A stretch of 64,000 nt of DNA, from NCBI GenBank assembly GCA_963931925.1, contig OZ007570.1, positions 29,489,188-29,553,187 on the forward strand, written 5' to 3'. Both the position numbers and the translations under genes were made by a program. Source of the stretch: Onchidella celtica. Lineage: Eukaryota; Mollusca; Gastropoda; Systellommatophora; Onchidiidae. Below, in pieces: positions 1 through 11,061 of the stretch. The notes beneath the pieces are model-generated. The model worked only from the letters and a program-made list of their open reading frames with translations. It had not been told where the DNA came from and did not search any database. Numbering within the stretch: the stretch's first letter is position 1; every line of letters starts with the position of its first letter.

Positions 1-20
1 GGGGGGGGGGTGGGGGGGGG

Positions 21-190
21 ATTCCTGTCCCTGATCCTATGGTAGGTAGGATCGAGCATATAGTCTTCTCTGATAAGGGCGAAAAATTCAGAGGGATCGT
101 ATGCACGTTGCAATCGTTCAAGGTACCTTGCCAGTAAAAAGGCGAAAAGAAAAGGCCAAACAAGGCCCCCGCCGGGGCAAAATTCTAAAG
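21..190 (+). mobile_element. Partial tRNA-derived SINE, cut by the window edge
   Basis: This stretch matches, in inverted orientation, the SINE at 25831-26226 with scattered mismatches. Shared blocks include cctgtccctg, aggtaggatcg, tagtcttctc and gataagg, ending near the ggggcaaaat block. The tRNA-like head is not present: the copy begins after a G-rich run at 1-20. The boundary near 190 is approximate. The assignment rests only on the internal match to the second copy in this window. Confidence 0.6.
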
Positions 191-302
191 AACAAATCCC
201 TGCCACAGAAAACACACACACAGAAATAGGAACAAGGAAAATACAAACAAGAACGGCGAGGTGTAAATGCAAATGGCAGCGGAATTTCCTAAATTAAAGA
301 GC

Positions 303-3300
303 TCAACATATGACCTAAGTATACCTAAGCTTCACCGACCCTCTCCTCCCATCAACATATGACCTAAGTATACCTAAGCTTCACCGACCCTCTCCTCCCA
401 TCAACATATGACCTAAGTATACCTAAGCTTCACCGACCCTCTCCTCCCATCAACATATGACCTAGGTATACCTAAGCTTCACCGACCCTCTCCTCCCATC
501 AACATATGACCTAAGTATACCTAAGCTTCACCGACCCTCTCCTCCCATCAACATATGACCTAAGTATACCTAAGCTTCACCGACCCTCTCCTCCCATCAA
601 CATATGACCTAAGTATACCTAAGCTTCACCGACCCTCTCCTCCCATCAACATATGACCTAAGTATACCTAAGCTTCACCGACCCTCTCCTCCCATCAACA
701 TATGACCTAAGTATACCTAAGCTTCACCGACCCTCTCCTCCCATCAACATATGACCTAAGTATACCTAAGCTTCACCGACCCTCTCCTCCCATCAACATA
801 TGACCTAAGTATACCTAAGCTTCACCGACCCTCTCCTCCCATCAACATATGACCTAAGTATACCTAAGCTTCACCGACCCTCTCCTCCCATCAACATATG
901 ACCTAAGTATACCTAAGCTTCACCGACCCTCTCCTCCCATCAACATATGACCTAGGTATACCTAAGCTTCACCGACCCTCTCCTCCCATCAACATATGAC
1001 CTAAGTATACCTAAGCTTCACCGACCCTCTCCTCCCATCAACATATGACCTAAGTATACCTAAGCTTCACCGACCCTCTCCTCCCATCAACATATGACCT
1101 AAGTATACCTAAGCTTCACCGACCCTCTCCTCCCATCAACATATGACCTAAGTATACCTAAGCTTCACCGACCCTCTCCTCCCATCAACATATGACCTAA
1201 GTATACCTAAGCTTCACCGACCCTCTCCTCCCATCAACATATGACCTAAGTATACCTAAGCTTCACCGACCCTCTCCTCCCATCAACATATGACCTAAGT
1301 ATACCTAAGCTTCACCGACCCTCTCCTCCCATCAACATATGACCTAAGTATACCTAAGCTTCACCGACCCTCTCCTCCCATCAACATATGACCTAAGTAT
1401 ACCTAAGCTTCACCGACCCTCTCCTCCCATCAACATATGACCTAGGTATACCTAAGCTTCACCGACCCTCTCCTCCCATCAACATATGACCTAGGTATAC
1501 CTAAGCTTCACCGACCCTCTCCTCCCATCAACATATGACCTAAGTATACCTAAGCTTCACCGACCCTCTCCTCCCATCAACATATGACCTAAGTATACCT
1601 AAGCTTCACCGACCCTCTCCTCCCATCAACATATGACCTAAGTATACCTAAGCTTCACCGACCCTCTCCTCCCATCAACATATGACCTAAGTATACCTAA
1701 GCTTCACCGACCCTCTCCTCCCATCAACATATGACCTAAGTATACCTAAGCTTCACCGACCCTCTCCTCCCATCAACATATGACCTAAGTATACCTAAGC
1801 TTCACCGACCCTCTCCTCCCATCAACATATGACCTAAGTATACCTAAGCTTCACCGACCCTCTCCTCCCATCAACATATGACCTAAGTATACCTAAGCTT
1901 CACCGACCCTCTCCTCCCATCAACATATGACCTAAGTATACCTAAGCTTCACCGACCCTCTCCTCCCATCAACATATGACCTAAGTATACCTAAGCTTCA
2001 CCGACCCTCTCCTCCCATCAACATATGACCTAAGTATACCTAAGCTTCACCGACCCTCTCCTCCCATCAACATATGACCTAAGTATACCTAAGCTTCACC
2101 GACCCTCTCCTCCCATCAACATATGACCTAAGTATACCTAAGCTTCACCGACCCTCTCCTCCCATCAACATATGACCTAAGTATACCTAAGCTTCACCGA
2201 CCCTCTCCTCCCATCAACATATGACCTAAGTATACCTAAGCTTCACCGACCCTCTCCTCCCATCAACATATGACCTAAGTATACCTAAGCTTCACCGACC
2301 CTCTCCTCCCATCAACATATGACCTAAGTATACCTAAGCTTCACCGACCCTCTCCTCCCATCAACATATGACCTAAGTATACCTAAGCTTCACCGACCCT
2401 CTCCTCCCATCAACATATGACCTAAGTATACCTAAGCTTCACCGACCCTCTCCTCCCATCAACATATGACCTAAGTATGCCTAAGCTTCACCGACCCTCT
2501 CCTCCCATCAACATATGACCTAGGTATACCTAAGCTTCACCGACCCTCTCCTCCCATCAACATATGACCTAAGTATACCTAAGCTTCACCGACCCTCTCC
2601 TCCCATCAACATATGACCTAAGTATACCTAAGCTTCACCGACCCTCTCCTCCCATCAACATATGACCTAAGTATACCTAAGCTTCACCGACCCTCTCCTC
2701 CCATCAACATATGACCTAAGTATACCTAAGCTTCACCGACCCTCTCCTCCCATCAACATATGACCTAAGTATACCTAAGCTTCACCGACCCTCTCCTCCC
2801 ATCAACATATGACCTAAGTATACCTAAGCTTCACCGACCCTCTCCTCCCATCAACATATGACCTAAGTATACCTAAGCTTCACCGACCCTCTCCTCCCAT
2901 CAACATATGACCTAAGTATACCTAAGCTTCACCGACCCTCTCCTCCCATCAACATATGACCTAAGTATACCTAAGCTTCACCGACCCTCTCCTCCCATCA
3001 ACATATGACCTAAGTATACCTAAGCTTCACCGACCCTCTCCTCCCATCAACATATGACCTAAGTATACCTAAGCTTCACCGACCCTCTCCTCCCATCAAC
3101 ATATGACCTAAGTATACCTAAGCTTCACCGACCCTCTCCTCCCATCAACATATGACCTAAGTATACCTAAGCTTCACCGACCCTCTCCTCCCATCAACAT
3201 ATGACCTAAGTATACCTAAGCTTCACCGACCCTCTCCTCCCATCAACATATGACCTAAGTATACCTAAGCTTCACCGACCCTCTCCTCCCATCAACATAT

Positions 3301-3928
3301 GACCTAAGTATACCTAAGCTTCACCGACCCTCTCCTCCCATCAACATATGACCTAAGTATACCTAAGCTTCACCGACCCTCTCCTCCCATCAACATATGA
3401 CCTAAGTATGCCTAAGCTTCACCGACCCTCTCCTCCCATCAACATATGACCTAAGTATGCCTAAGCTTCACCGACCCTCTCCTCCCATCAACATATGACC
3501 TAAGTATGCCTAAGCTTCACCGACCCTCTCCTCCCATCAACATATGACCTAGGTATACCTAAGCTTCACCGACCCTCTCCTCCCATCAACATATGACCTA
3601 AGTATACCTAAGCTTCACCGACCCTCTCCTCCCATCAACATATGACCTAAGTATACCTAAGCTTCACCGACCCTCTCCTCCCATCAACATATTACCTAAG
3701 TATACCTAAGCTTCACCGACCCTCTCCTCCCATCAACATATTACCTAAGTATACCTAAGCTTCACCGACCCTCTCCTCCCATCAACATATTACCTAAGTA
3801 TACCTAAGCTTCACCGACCCTCTCCTCCCATCAACATATTACCTAAGTATACCTAAGCTTCACCGACCCTCTCCTCCCATCAACATATTACCTAAGTATA
3901 CCTAAGCTTCACCGACCCTCTCCTCCCA
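303..3928. repeat. 49-bp tandem satellite, 74 copies
   Basis: The unit starts tcaacatatgacctaagta and repeats every 49 bp without any indel, giving exactly 74 copies (3626 bp). Each unit contains palindromes catatg, gtatac and aagctt, plus an internal near-duplication acctaagtat/acctaagctt. I found only 15 variant bases. An A-to-G change occurs in copies 4, 14, 24, 25, 46 and 67; tatGcc occurs in copies 45, 64, 65 and 66; and catatT marks the last five copies, 70-74. The unit length is not a multiple of three and frames are interrupted by stops, so it is not coding. Homogenisation by unequal exchange is the likely origin. Long-read assembly of such an array could miscount copies. Confidence 0.98.
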
Positions 3929-4786
3929 TCCTACAGTAAGTTTTCACACATTGGGGGCACACCAAACACTCCCCCCTCCCACCCCCTCACACCCCTAAAT
4001 CTCCCAGGGTGCGTACTTTAAGGATACCCCCACCCCACCCCCCTGTTGCATGGATGGGACAAATCCACAGAGCAGCATGTGCCTAGCAAAAAAGCAATCA
4101 CTATCAGTGTGGTTCAGAGATATCATAGTCTAACTGGTGTTGGTTGGTCCAGGCGGATTTCTGGGGACATAAATTGGGTTCTTGGGCTCTCTCTGGGGAT
4201 CGATATCGTGCATACCAGGAGATGGTGAGGGGATTATGTCCACAGACAGGGCTGGGCAGCAAGGGGAGTGAAATCTTTAAATGTGTTAAGACAAACTCGA
4301 TTGTCTCCCATGTTAAAAAGCTGAACTTCGAATGATGCTGAGCTTCGTCCAGGGTATGAAAGTAAATAATTATTAATCCATGGAGTGTCCTTATTTCCTT
4401 CTTCTTTTCATTTTCATTTATAAAGTTAAACAGCCTAGTCAAAATGTGGCAAAAAGAAGAAGCTGTGTGTATTAAAGCCCCGCATAAGAAATAATACAGA
4501 TATGAATGATACAATAAAACGCATTTGTATCGTTTCTATATTACATGTATATTACACGAGGCTTTGCTATATAATTATAAACAACTTCTTCTTTTTTGCA
4601 ACATTTCGACTTTGCTTCAAGCCTTGTTGAGACCCGCCACAGATTTTTTTTATTTCGTCAATATTTATAACACCCGCGGTTCTTTCATTCTCACAGTTTC
4701 CATGACAGCATTGTATTCTTGACCGCTCATTAGGAACCTTATCATAATAGTTTCGGGGGAACTGCGTTATCGTTGACACAATAAAG

Positions 4787-4810
4787 CACACACACACACA
4801 CACACACACA
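4787..4810. repeat. (CA)12 microsatellite
   Basis: Twelve uninterrupted CA units, followed by an A run. Confidence 0.95.
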
Positions 4811-7475
4811 AAAAACCAACCTGAAAACTGCGGTCAGGATAAATTTCAAGTTGTTGGAGCCTAAAATCTTATCATTATTGAAAAAGTAGTTCCTTCCTTC
4901 CAATGTTGTTGTTAACAACTTCGTGTCTTTCTTCCCCAATTTGCATAATTGGTATTTTGCAGGTCGGTACTTGTTCATGGTTTCTCCAATGAAACAGATG
5001 ATATTTATATATTTTCATGATCATATTATTATTATTAGTACAATGAAGTATAATTATATGAAGTATGACACAAAGTCATGCTCTAAGCGAAATGAAGTAG
5101 GCCTACCTAGAGGTCGCTATGAGATCCGACAAAGTTCTACTGAAAAACAAACAAAAAAATATACAGAAGAGAAAAGCAGCTCCGAAACTTGATCCAAAGG
5201 CAAGGCTGCTACAAGCGAAGGAAAGTCAATACAGATCACCGCTTTCAATGTTTTAGTTTGACCGTTGCAAAAACTGAAGGTTTAAAATATTCTGTTCCTT
5301 GATTCTAGATACGAACACCGCAGTACGAACGTACTTCAAAACGTTATTTTCGTTCACTGTTCATTTTCTTATAGTGCTTAACGTAAATTGACATGAGAGG
5401 CTACCCCAGTGGTCATCGTGACGAGGAATATGTCTACGTCCACCTTTTGTCCACTTCCCTGGCCCCAAACCACCATATATCCCAGGAGAGTAATGTAGCA
5501 AATAGCTGGAGTGCGGCACACGTCATTTCCGGGTGACTAGAGAGTCAGAAACCACAATTTACGTCCAATACCGCTATTCTCCCTATTTCTCCTTCTTCAC
5601 TTCTATTTACTCTACTTTTCCAATTCCGCCACTAGCTAGAAATACCATTCTGGGCGAAGTACATTTACAACTTACATTATCGGAATCTACGAAACGGCAC
5701 GTCCGTGGCTTAAATCACGGCGGGACTTCCAGCCGAGAAAGCGATAACCCCTCGAGACCAAGCAGGGCATTAAAGTGATTGAAAGTTTGGACAGCCGTGG
5801 GCGGCCAATCGATTACCAGAAGCGGCCAGTTTGGCGGGAAATTGAACCCCCCTTGACGTGCGCAAACACAGGTCTGCACACTGCAAGGTCGCCTCCCGTT
5901 GGGCTGACTAAAGAAGAGCTTTTCCCTGAAATTAATTTCATTCCAGCTAACATTTGGACACGGAGATGGAATTATGAATATTTTTCATTACAGATATGGC
6001 CTTAAAGATAGGCCTCTCGAGAGTGTTTGGGAAATAAAGTCCAGGCTAAATTATATTGGGTTATTTACAATATCTCGCGATCTCTCCTTCCACGAGACTT
6101 GGAATTCTCAAGGGCCCGCAATGAAAATGATTTAGCTAGTCAAGTGGATAGGTTTGGTCAGCGGCAATAACTGAAGATATACATCAATTTGGGCTGGTGA
6201 TGGGGAAAACTAAAGATCGCGGGAGATAAAAATGTGGTCTGTGAGAGCTGCAGTTCTGGAGTAAAGGGGATCTGGGGATGTCCAAATTTGGACTCGCCTG
6301 ACCAGTTCGTTTCACAAAATGGGAAATTACCTAGCTGCCATCTTACCGTGACGAATCTGAGGCTAAAAGAAATGACGACCTCTGAAATGTTCTCCGGAAT
6401 TATCGCCACTCAGACCTTACCTACCACGCCTGGAGAGATTGAGAGATTTATGGAAATTCTACGGGCTAGTGATATATTTTGTCCATTTAATAAATTATTT
6501 CCCAAATCTGGAGTACAAAGTAATCGATCATGTACTATGAGGGCTGGGTAATGGAAAACTGGATGAACTTAGCGTTCATGAAATCGTGCCAAACCTATCA
6601 TTTTATCAAGTTGCACAAAGGCGGAACGGTCATTGATAGACAAAGTAAATATTTCTGCACTGCTGGTTCACGAATACTTTGTTTGCCGCCTTTAGAAGAG
6701 TTGATTTTACAGATTAGAGATCGTTTGCTGAAAATGTGTTTGCAGAGTTGCTGTTCATTTCCTGTCTGAATGAATGTTTAAAGAATCTCGAGTTTCCTTT
6801 TTAGTTGATATTACTTATGCATGGGTTTAATACAATGGCATTATTTACAACAGTACTCCACTCTGCGAGACATGTTCAGCACTAATATTTCCCATGTGCG
6901 TGACACTTTTCGAGAAAGTCGATGTTAATCGCGCTCATTCTAAAAAGAAGACGTACTACTCTTCTTAGTGTTCGCGGCTGTGTAATTGGGTTTTCTAAAT
7001 TAAACATTCGTCCCCGATAACCGTACTTTCTCTGATACCGCCCTTCACCTACCCACAGGGCCTGCTGCTAAAATTCTGTATTGTTATCAATTCTGTTGTA
7101 TGTTTTGGCGTGGCCAGCATTTTTTAAATGTCGGAGATTTTATTTTCCTTCGTAATCTCCCTTGCTCGTTATGAATTTTGACAGGTTGAGAAATAATAAG
7201 AAAAATGAGAATAATATACATTCGTCTAAACGAACCCACTGCCGATATGCATTTTTTTTAAAAACTCTTTCTTCATGGTTTTCAGGTTTACTGTTGCTAT
7301 TGTTGTTGTTGTTTTTTTAACCTGAAGAAGGCCCCAGGTACATCTTGTGCGTTGCGTTATTTGTGGATTTTCTTTAGTTCATTTTTAGTTTTGGTTTCTA
7401 GAATTTTTAACTGTCTTTGTGTATTGTTGTTTTTCAATGCTGACGCTAGCCTTAAGGAATTGCAGTTCATTCTTC

Positions 7476-7502
7476 TGCCTGCCTGTTTGCCTGCCTGCCT
7501 GC

Positions 7503-7536
<34 letters not shown>
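7476..7536. repeat. (TGCC)n/(TGTC)n/(TC)n compound microsatellite
   Basis: A run of TGCC units grades into TGTC units and then TC units. This looks like stepwise mutation of one microsatellite. Confidence 0.9.
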
Positions 7537-7972
7537 TCTTCTCCTTCTTCTTCCACATTTCAACTTACTGTATTTCTGGCCCCTCTGGTTAAGATTTTTA
7601 AAAAACCACGGCAACCATTTGTAATGAATTTGACACGATAACTGATAAGACAATGTGAAATATCAAGAAAAAAAAATGCATTGACACGCAAGAAACATCC
7701 TGAAAGTGAAAATTGATTTTCCAACTGATAACCCTTTAAATCAGCCTTGCGTGAGTGAAAGACAGAACATGACCGTGTGCACTGCTCTTTCATTTCTGTC
7801 CTTCCACAAACACCATCTGTCATCATCAGTTAGCGCTACACCTCTGGCCGGAGAAATCAATAGCGTAGACACCCTTGGTTTTGTGTTGTGTGAGATGTTC
7901 ACTCGTTTTATAAGCCATCACAGGCGATGGGTGACAAATCTGCCCTGCTCTTAGAGTAAAGAGATTTGTCAT

Positions 7973-8004
7973 TGTGTGTGTGTGTGTGCGGGGGGGGGGG
8001 GGGG
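7973..8004. repeat. (TG)n followed by a 15-base poly-G tract
   Basis: TG dinucleotides run to 7988, then C, then G from 7990 to 8004. The junction of a TG repeat and a G tract can form Z-DNA or G-quadruplex structure in principle. Confidence 0.9.
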
Positions 8005-9052
8005 AAGAATCCAGAATGTACGTACCCTCGAAAAAGGGGCCGGGGTCTCCCCAGCATATGAATGGCTCACACGGGGCAGGGACGTACGGGGGTGGGGTGA
8101 GGGGCTCTTGGGATCGCAGATGTGGTTTCAATATTTTTAGTCATGACCCTAAAAGTTCGGTTTTATTTGTTCCTTTGTTGTTGTTTTTTCAACAAAGTAA
8201 GCTGTAGGATTATAATATGAAAATGGAATCTTAAAGGGTATGTTTCTAACGAAGCAGTTAAGTAGTTTGTGCACGGTGGTACAGTAAAGTTTGAGAACAC
8301 CAAGGCCCTATCATAGACAACAGAAAATGTAATGGCTCTAGGCCCGTAAGGGGTTGGGCAGGGAGGGTGAAGCCAAGACTATGAAAAGCATACAATCTTG
8401 ATGGGACGGGGAACAGCCAAAATGAAGCGTAGGTACGCTATTCGGGGACTGAATAGAGTACCAGGAAATGGAAAAAATAAAACTTTATTAAATTGTCAGA
8501 ATAAAGGCCAAGGGTCCAAGGGGTCACCTAAGTCCCCTCGCGGGGTCCAGGACAGCTCCCAAGTGGGGGACCCCGAAAACTGGATCTTAGGCATTTCACA
8601 AGCTAAATTGAGCCACCTCAGCCACTCATATTTATACCGCCTATTTCCATAAAGCGTATTCTCGGGGCTTTCCCTTGACGTCGTTTCACTTAGTGAACAG
8701 GCGCGTTTTCTAAAAGTCGCTCCTTCTGTTTTTATTATAAGTATTCCCATATAAGAGTATTTTTTGATATAATACAGTATACTTTTCGGGGGAAAAGAAA
8801 ACTCGTCCGTCAGAAACACGCACAGAAGAAACACGTTTCAAAGGAACAGGCTTTTATCCGAAGTACAGGATTAAGCTTAAATTTAAGAATAGAAGTAAGA
8901 CGCACGTTCCCCTGACCCATAATTTAAATGCCGGAATTCCGATTTTCTTTTGAACACGATCCACCTTTGTTAATGTAAGGCCCCTTGCCGCAGATTACAT
9001 TTGCTCATATAACACATCAGTTAAGATAATATGACTATTCAATAGCCCAACA

Positions 9053-9195
9053 ATCAAAGCTACCAGAAACGATAAGATGAGACACTCCCTTTTTCATGCA
9101 CACAGTTTGTGTGCTGATTTGGGGGCCGGGCCCATGGCGCACAGCATGAAAAGAATGCTGGATATAATGATAAATTAATGATGCTAATTTGTTAC
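9053..9195 (+). mobile_element. Half copy of the 18-kb TIR element
   Basis: It is nearly identical to the left part of the element at 18033-18377, starting at aatcaaagctaccagaaacg and sharing the ggcgcacagcatgaaaagaa block. The right half with the second inverted terminus is absent, so this copy is truncated or has an unrelated right flank. Confidence 0.65.
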
Positions 9196-9788
9196 TAGCA
9201 AACAACATAATACAATGTATACTGCTGACATTCAGATTTGCGACAGATCTCACAGTTTGCTGTAGATTATATATTAACTATTACTGCGCTGAATCTCATC
9301 ACCACATGGAACATTTGTGTTTTACATGTCCTCGCCCGCTGCCTCTATATCGATGACATTCCATGCATGTTATTCGGTACTAATGATGATCTCGTGGCAT
9401 TTGGGGGGTTACGTCACCAAAGAGCTATTATCCAATGTCCCCCCCCCCCCTCACCCTGGCGCAGGCTTAAGCGTGGCATGGCATGGCAGCCATTTCATAG
9501 TACATGTACATGCACATAGTCAGGGCCAGACCTGAAATTTTACGAGGATGTTGACTGCAATGGGCCGGATCCTGTCATCTAATAATTCTGATATCAAAGC
9601 CTTCTATTAATGACACCGGTGGTTGGTGAGAGCTTGTGGTAGGGTTTCCTTCTGTCCCATCATTTTGCTACCTTCTGTCTGTCGTCTTGCTTCTCCCCAG
9701 CGCAGTATGGCCGTTATCGTGCCAAGGTGCCTTCTCCAAACTCGGACTTATTTGAATGGTGGTTTTTGCAGAATGTTGGGGTGTAGAT
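9196..9788. other. No gene seen; flank of the LTR element
   Basis: This holds a 12-base poly-C tract (9439-9450) and short open frames with no recognisable similarity. The last five bases, 9784-9788 (tagat), are the left target-site copy of the LTR retrotransposon. Confidence 0.5.
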
Positions 9789-11061
9789 TGTCAGGGTTAG
9801 GATTTGAATTGCCGTGCTGGGTCACGCTTTGTTTATTTCATGGCATCATTGATTTTGGCCAGTGCAAACGTCCTTGAACTATTCCCGTGGACAGTTTGTT
9901 TTTGAAACGCTTTTTCTTAGAGATGGAAAGAAAGTGGGGCAAGATAGAACGAATGGATAAATTAACAGTGACGGTGCAGTTTTCGACCCCGTGGTTTGGG
10001 TGTACTTTAGCAAGGGAAGACGGGGCGAATAAGGAGTGAATAAATTCGTACATAAAACGTAGAGGGTGGAGAGACTTTGCGAAAGCTTTTGACATAGTAA
10101 TTTAACTTTGTCTGTTACTATTAATAGACTGCGAGCTGAGCTCGAAATGGATGCACCAATCAAATTTGAGCAGTTGGCTGGGGTTGCAGAAGATATAAGC
10201 GAAGCCATCTTTGGGTTTACTCCACTCCATGCAGGTCCTTTCCACCTGCGAGGGCGTCGGCTTAAGATTCGGCCTGAGAGAATCATGAGACTGTTAAAGA
10301 CATGTCTATGTCCTTGATAGACAATGAAATTACCCACAGCTATTTTCTCCAGTTCCCTGATATCGTTTCAGGGAACCAATCGTAAGTTTTGAGACAGTGC
10401 GTCGACGATGACGTGAATCTGACCCTAATTTTCCAGTAGAAGTGCTACCAAAGGATGCAAGACTATAATGTTTTTACTTGCCATTAAGATCTAGACTGAG
10501 TGACTGATATACACATTTGTAAATTGTAATTTGATGTGTCTGGATGAGGCTGGGGATTGCCAGCCCATCCTAGAGCAGATCTAGATCTATCTTAACTACG
10601 TCAGTGTGTCTTGACGGTTTGATCCTTTATAAGCTATTACTGAGTTAATATTGTCGTCTGAGACATAAGAATATTATTTGTGAGATAGTAGGCAGATTAT
10701 ATTTCTGAAGATAAATAATTACTAGGTAAACTGTGAATGAGTCAGAATGATATGGATTTTCTAATCTTTTAAGAATCTAGAGGAGACTTCTAGTTATGTA
10801 TTATAGTATTTTCATTTGATGCTGCTGATGTTGTCTTTTTAATATGTAAGATAGACGAAATTGTTAGGAATTTTAAGTAATAAATTTGTGGCCCTACAAG
10901 GTCCTTGATATAACTTACTCGAAATTGTTATTAGTGTATGTGGCATGGTATGGCAGAGTAATTTTGTAAAACCTCTCGATATTTACTAAATGCAGTCGAA
11001 CACCTAAATTCCATAATATACTTCCCCGTAACATTTGAGGGCATACCCCAAATCCGTAACA
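9789..11061 (+). repeat. 5' LTR
   Basis: Comparison with the 3' LTR by eye shows only two substitutions, at 10976 (t versus a) and 10986 (c versus t). A TATA-like TTTATAAG (10626-10633) and a polyadenylation hexamer AATAAA (10879-10884) lie in the order expected for U3-R-U5. A hairpin with a 9-bp stem occupies 10352-10376. Short open frames on both strands (10108-10317 plus, 9879-10337 minus) match no protein I recognise. Confidence 0.92.

Larger units (their letters stand above)
3929..9052. other. No recognisable gene; low-complexity patches
   Basis: Only short open frames occur on both strands and none resembles a known protein or shows convincing splice partners. The stretch contains a CA microsatellite (4787-4810), a tetranucleotide repeat (7476-7536) and a TG/poly-G tract (7973-8004). 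Segments near 5.7-5.9 kb are more GC-rich, but I recognise nothing there. Confidence 0.6.

Noticed and set aside
303-3928. The 49-bp array as a CRISPR-like or coding repeat
   Set aside because: Units are directly adjacent with no variable spacers, the context is eukaryotic, and a 49-bp unit shifts frame each copy with stops.
5533-6551. Three consecutive plus-strand frames near 5.5-6.5 kb that might be exons
   Set aside because: There is no recognisable domain, and no convincing chain of splice sites links them.
9879-10337. 152-codon minus-strand open frame in the 5' LTR, repeated at 13448-13906
   Set aside because: It lies wholly inside the LTR and antisense to the element. Its duplication is explained by the LTR pair, and it matches no protein I recognise.
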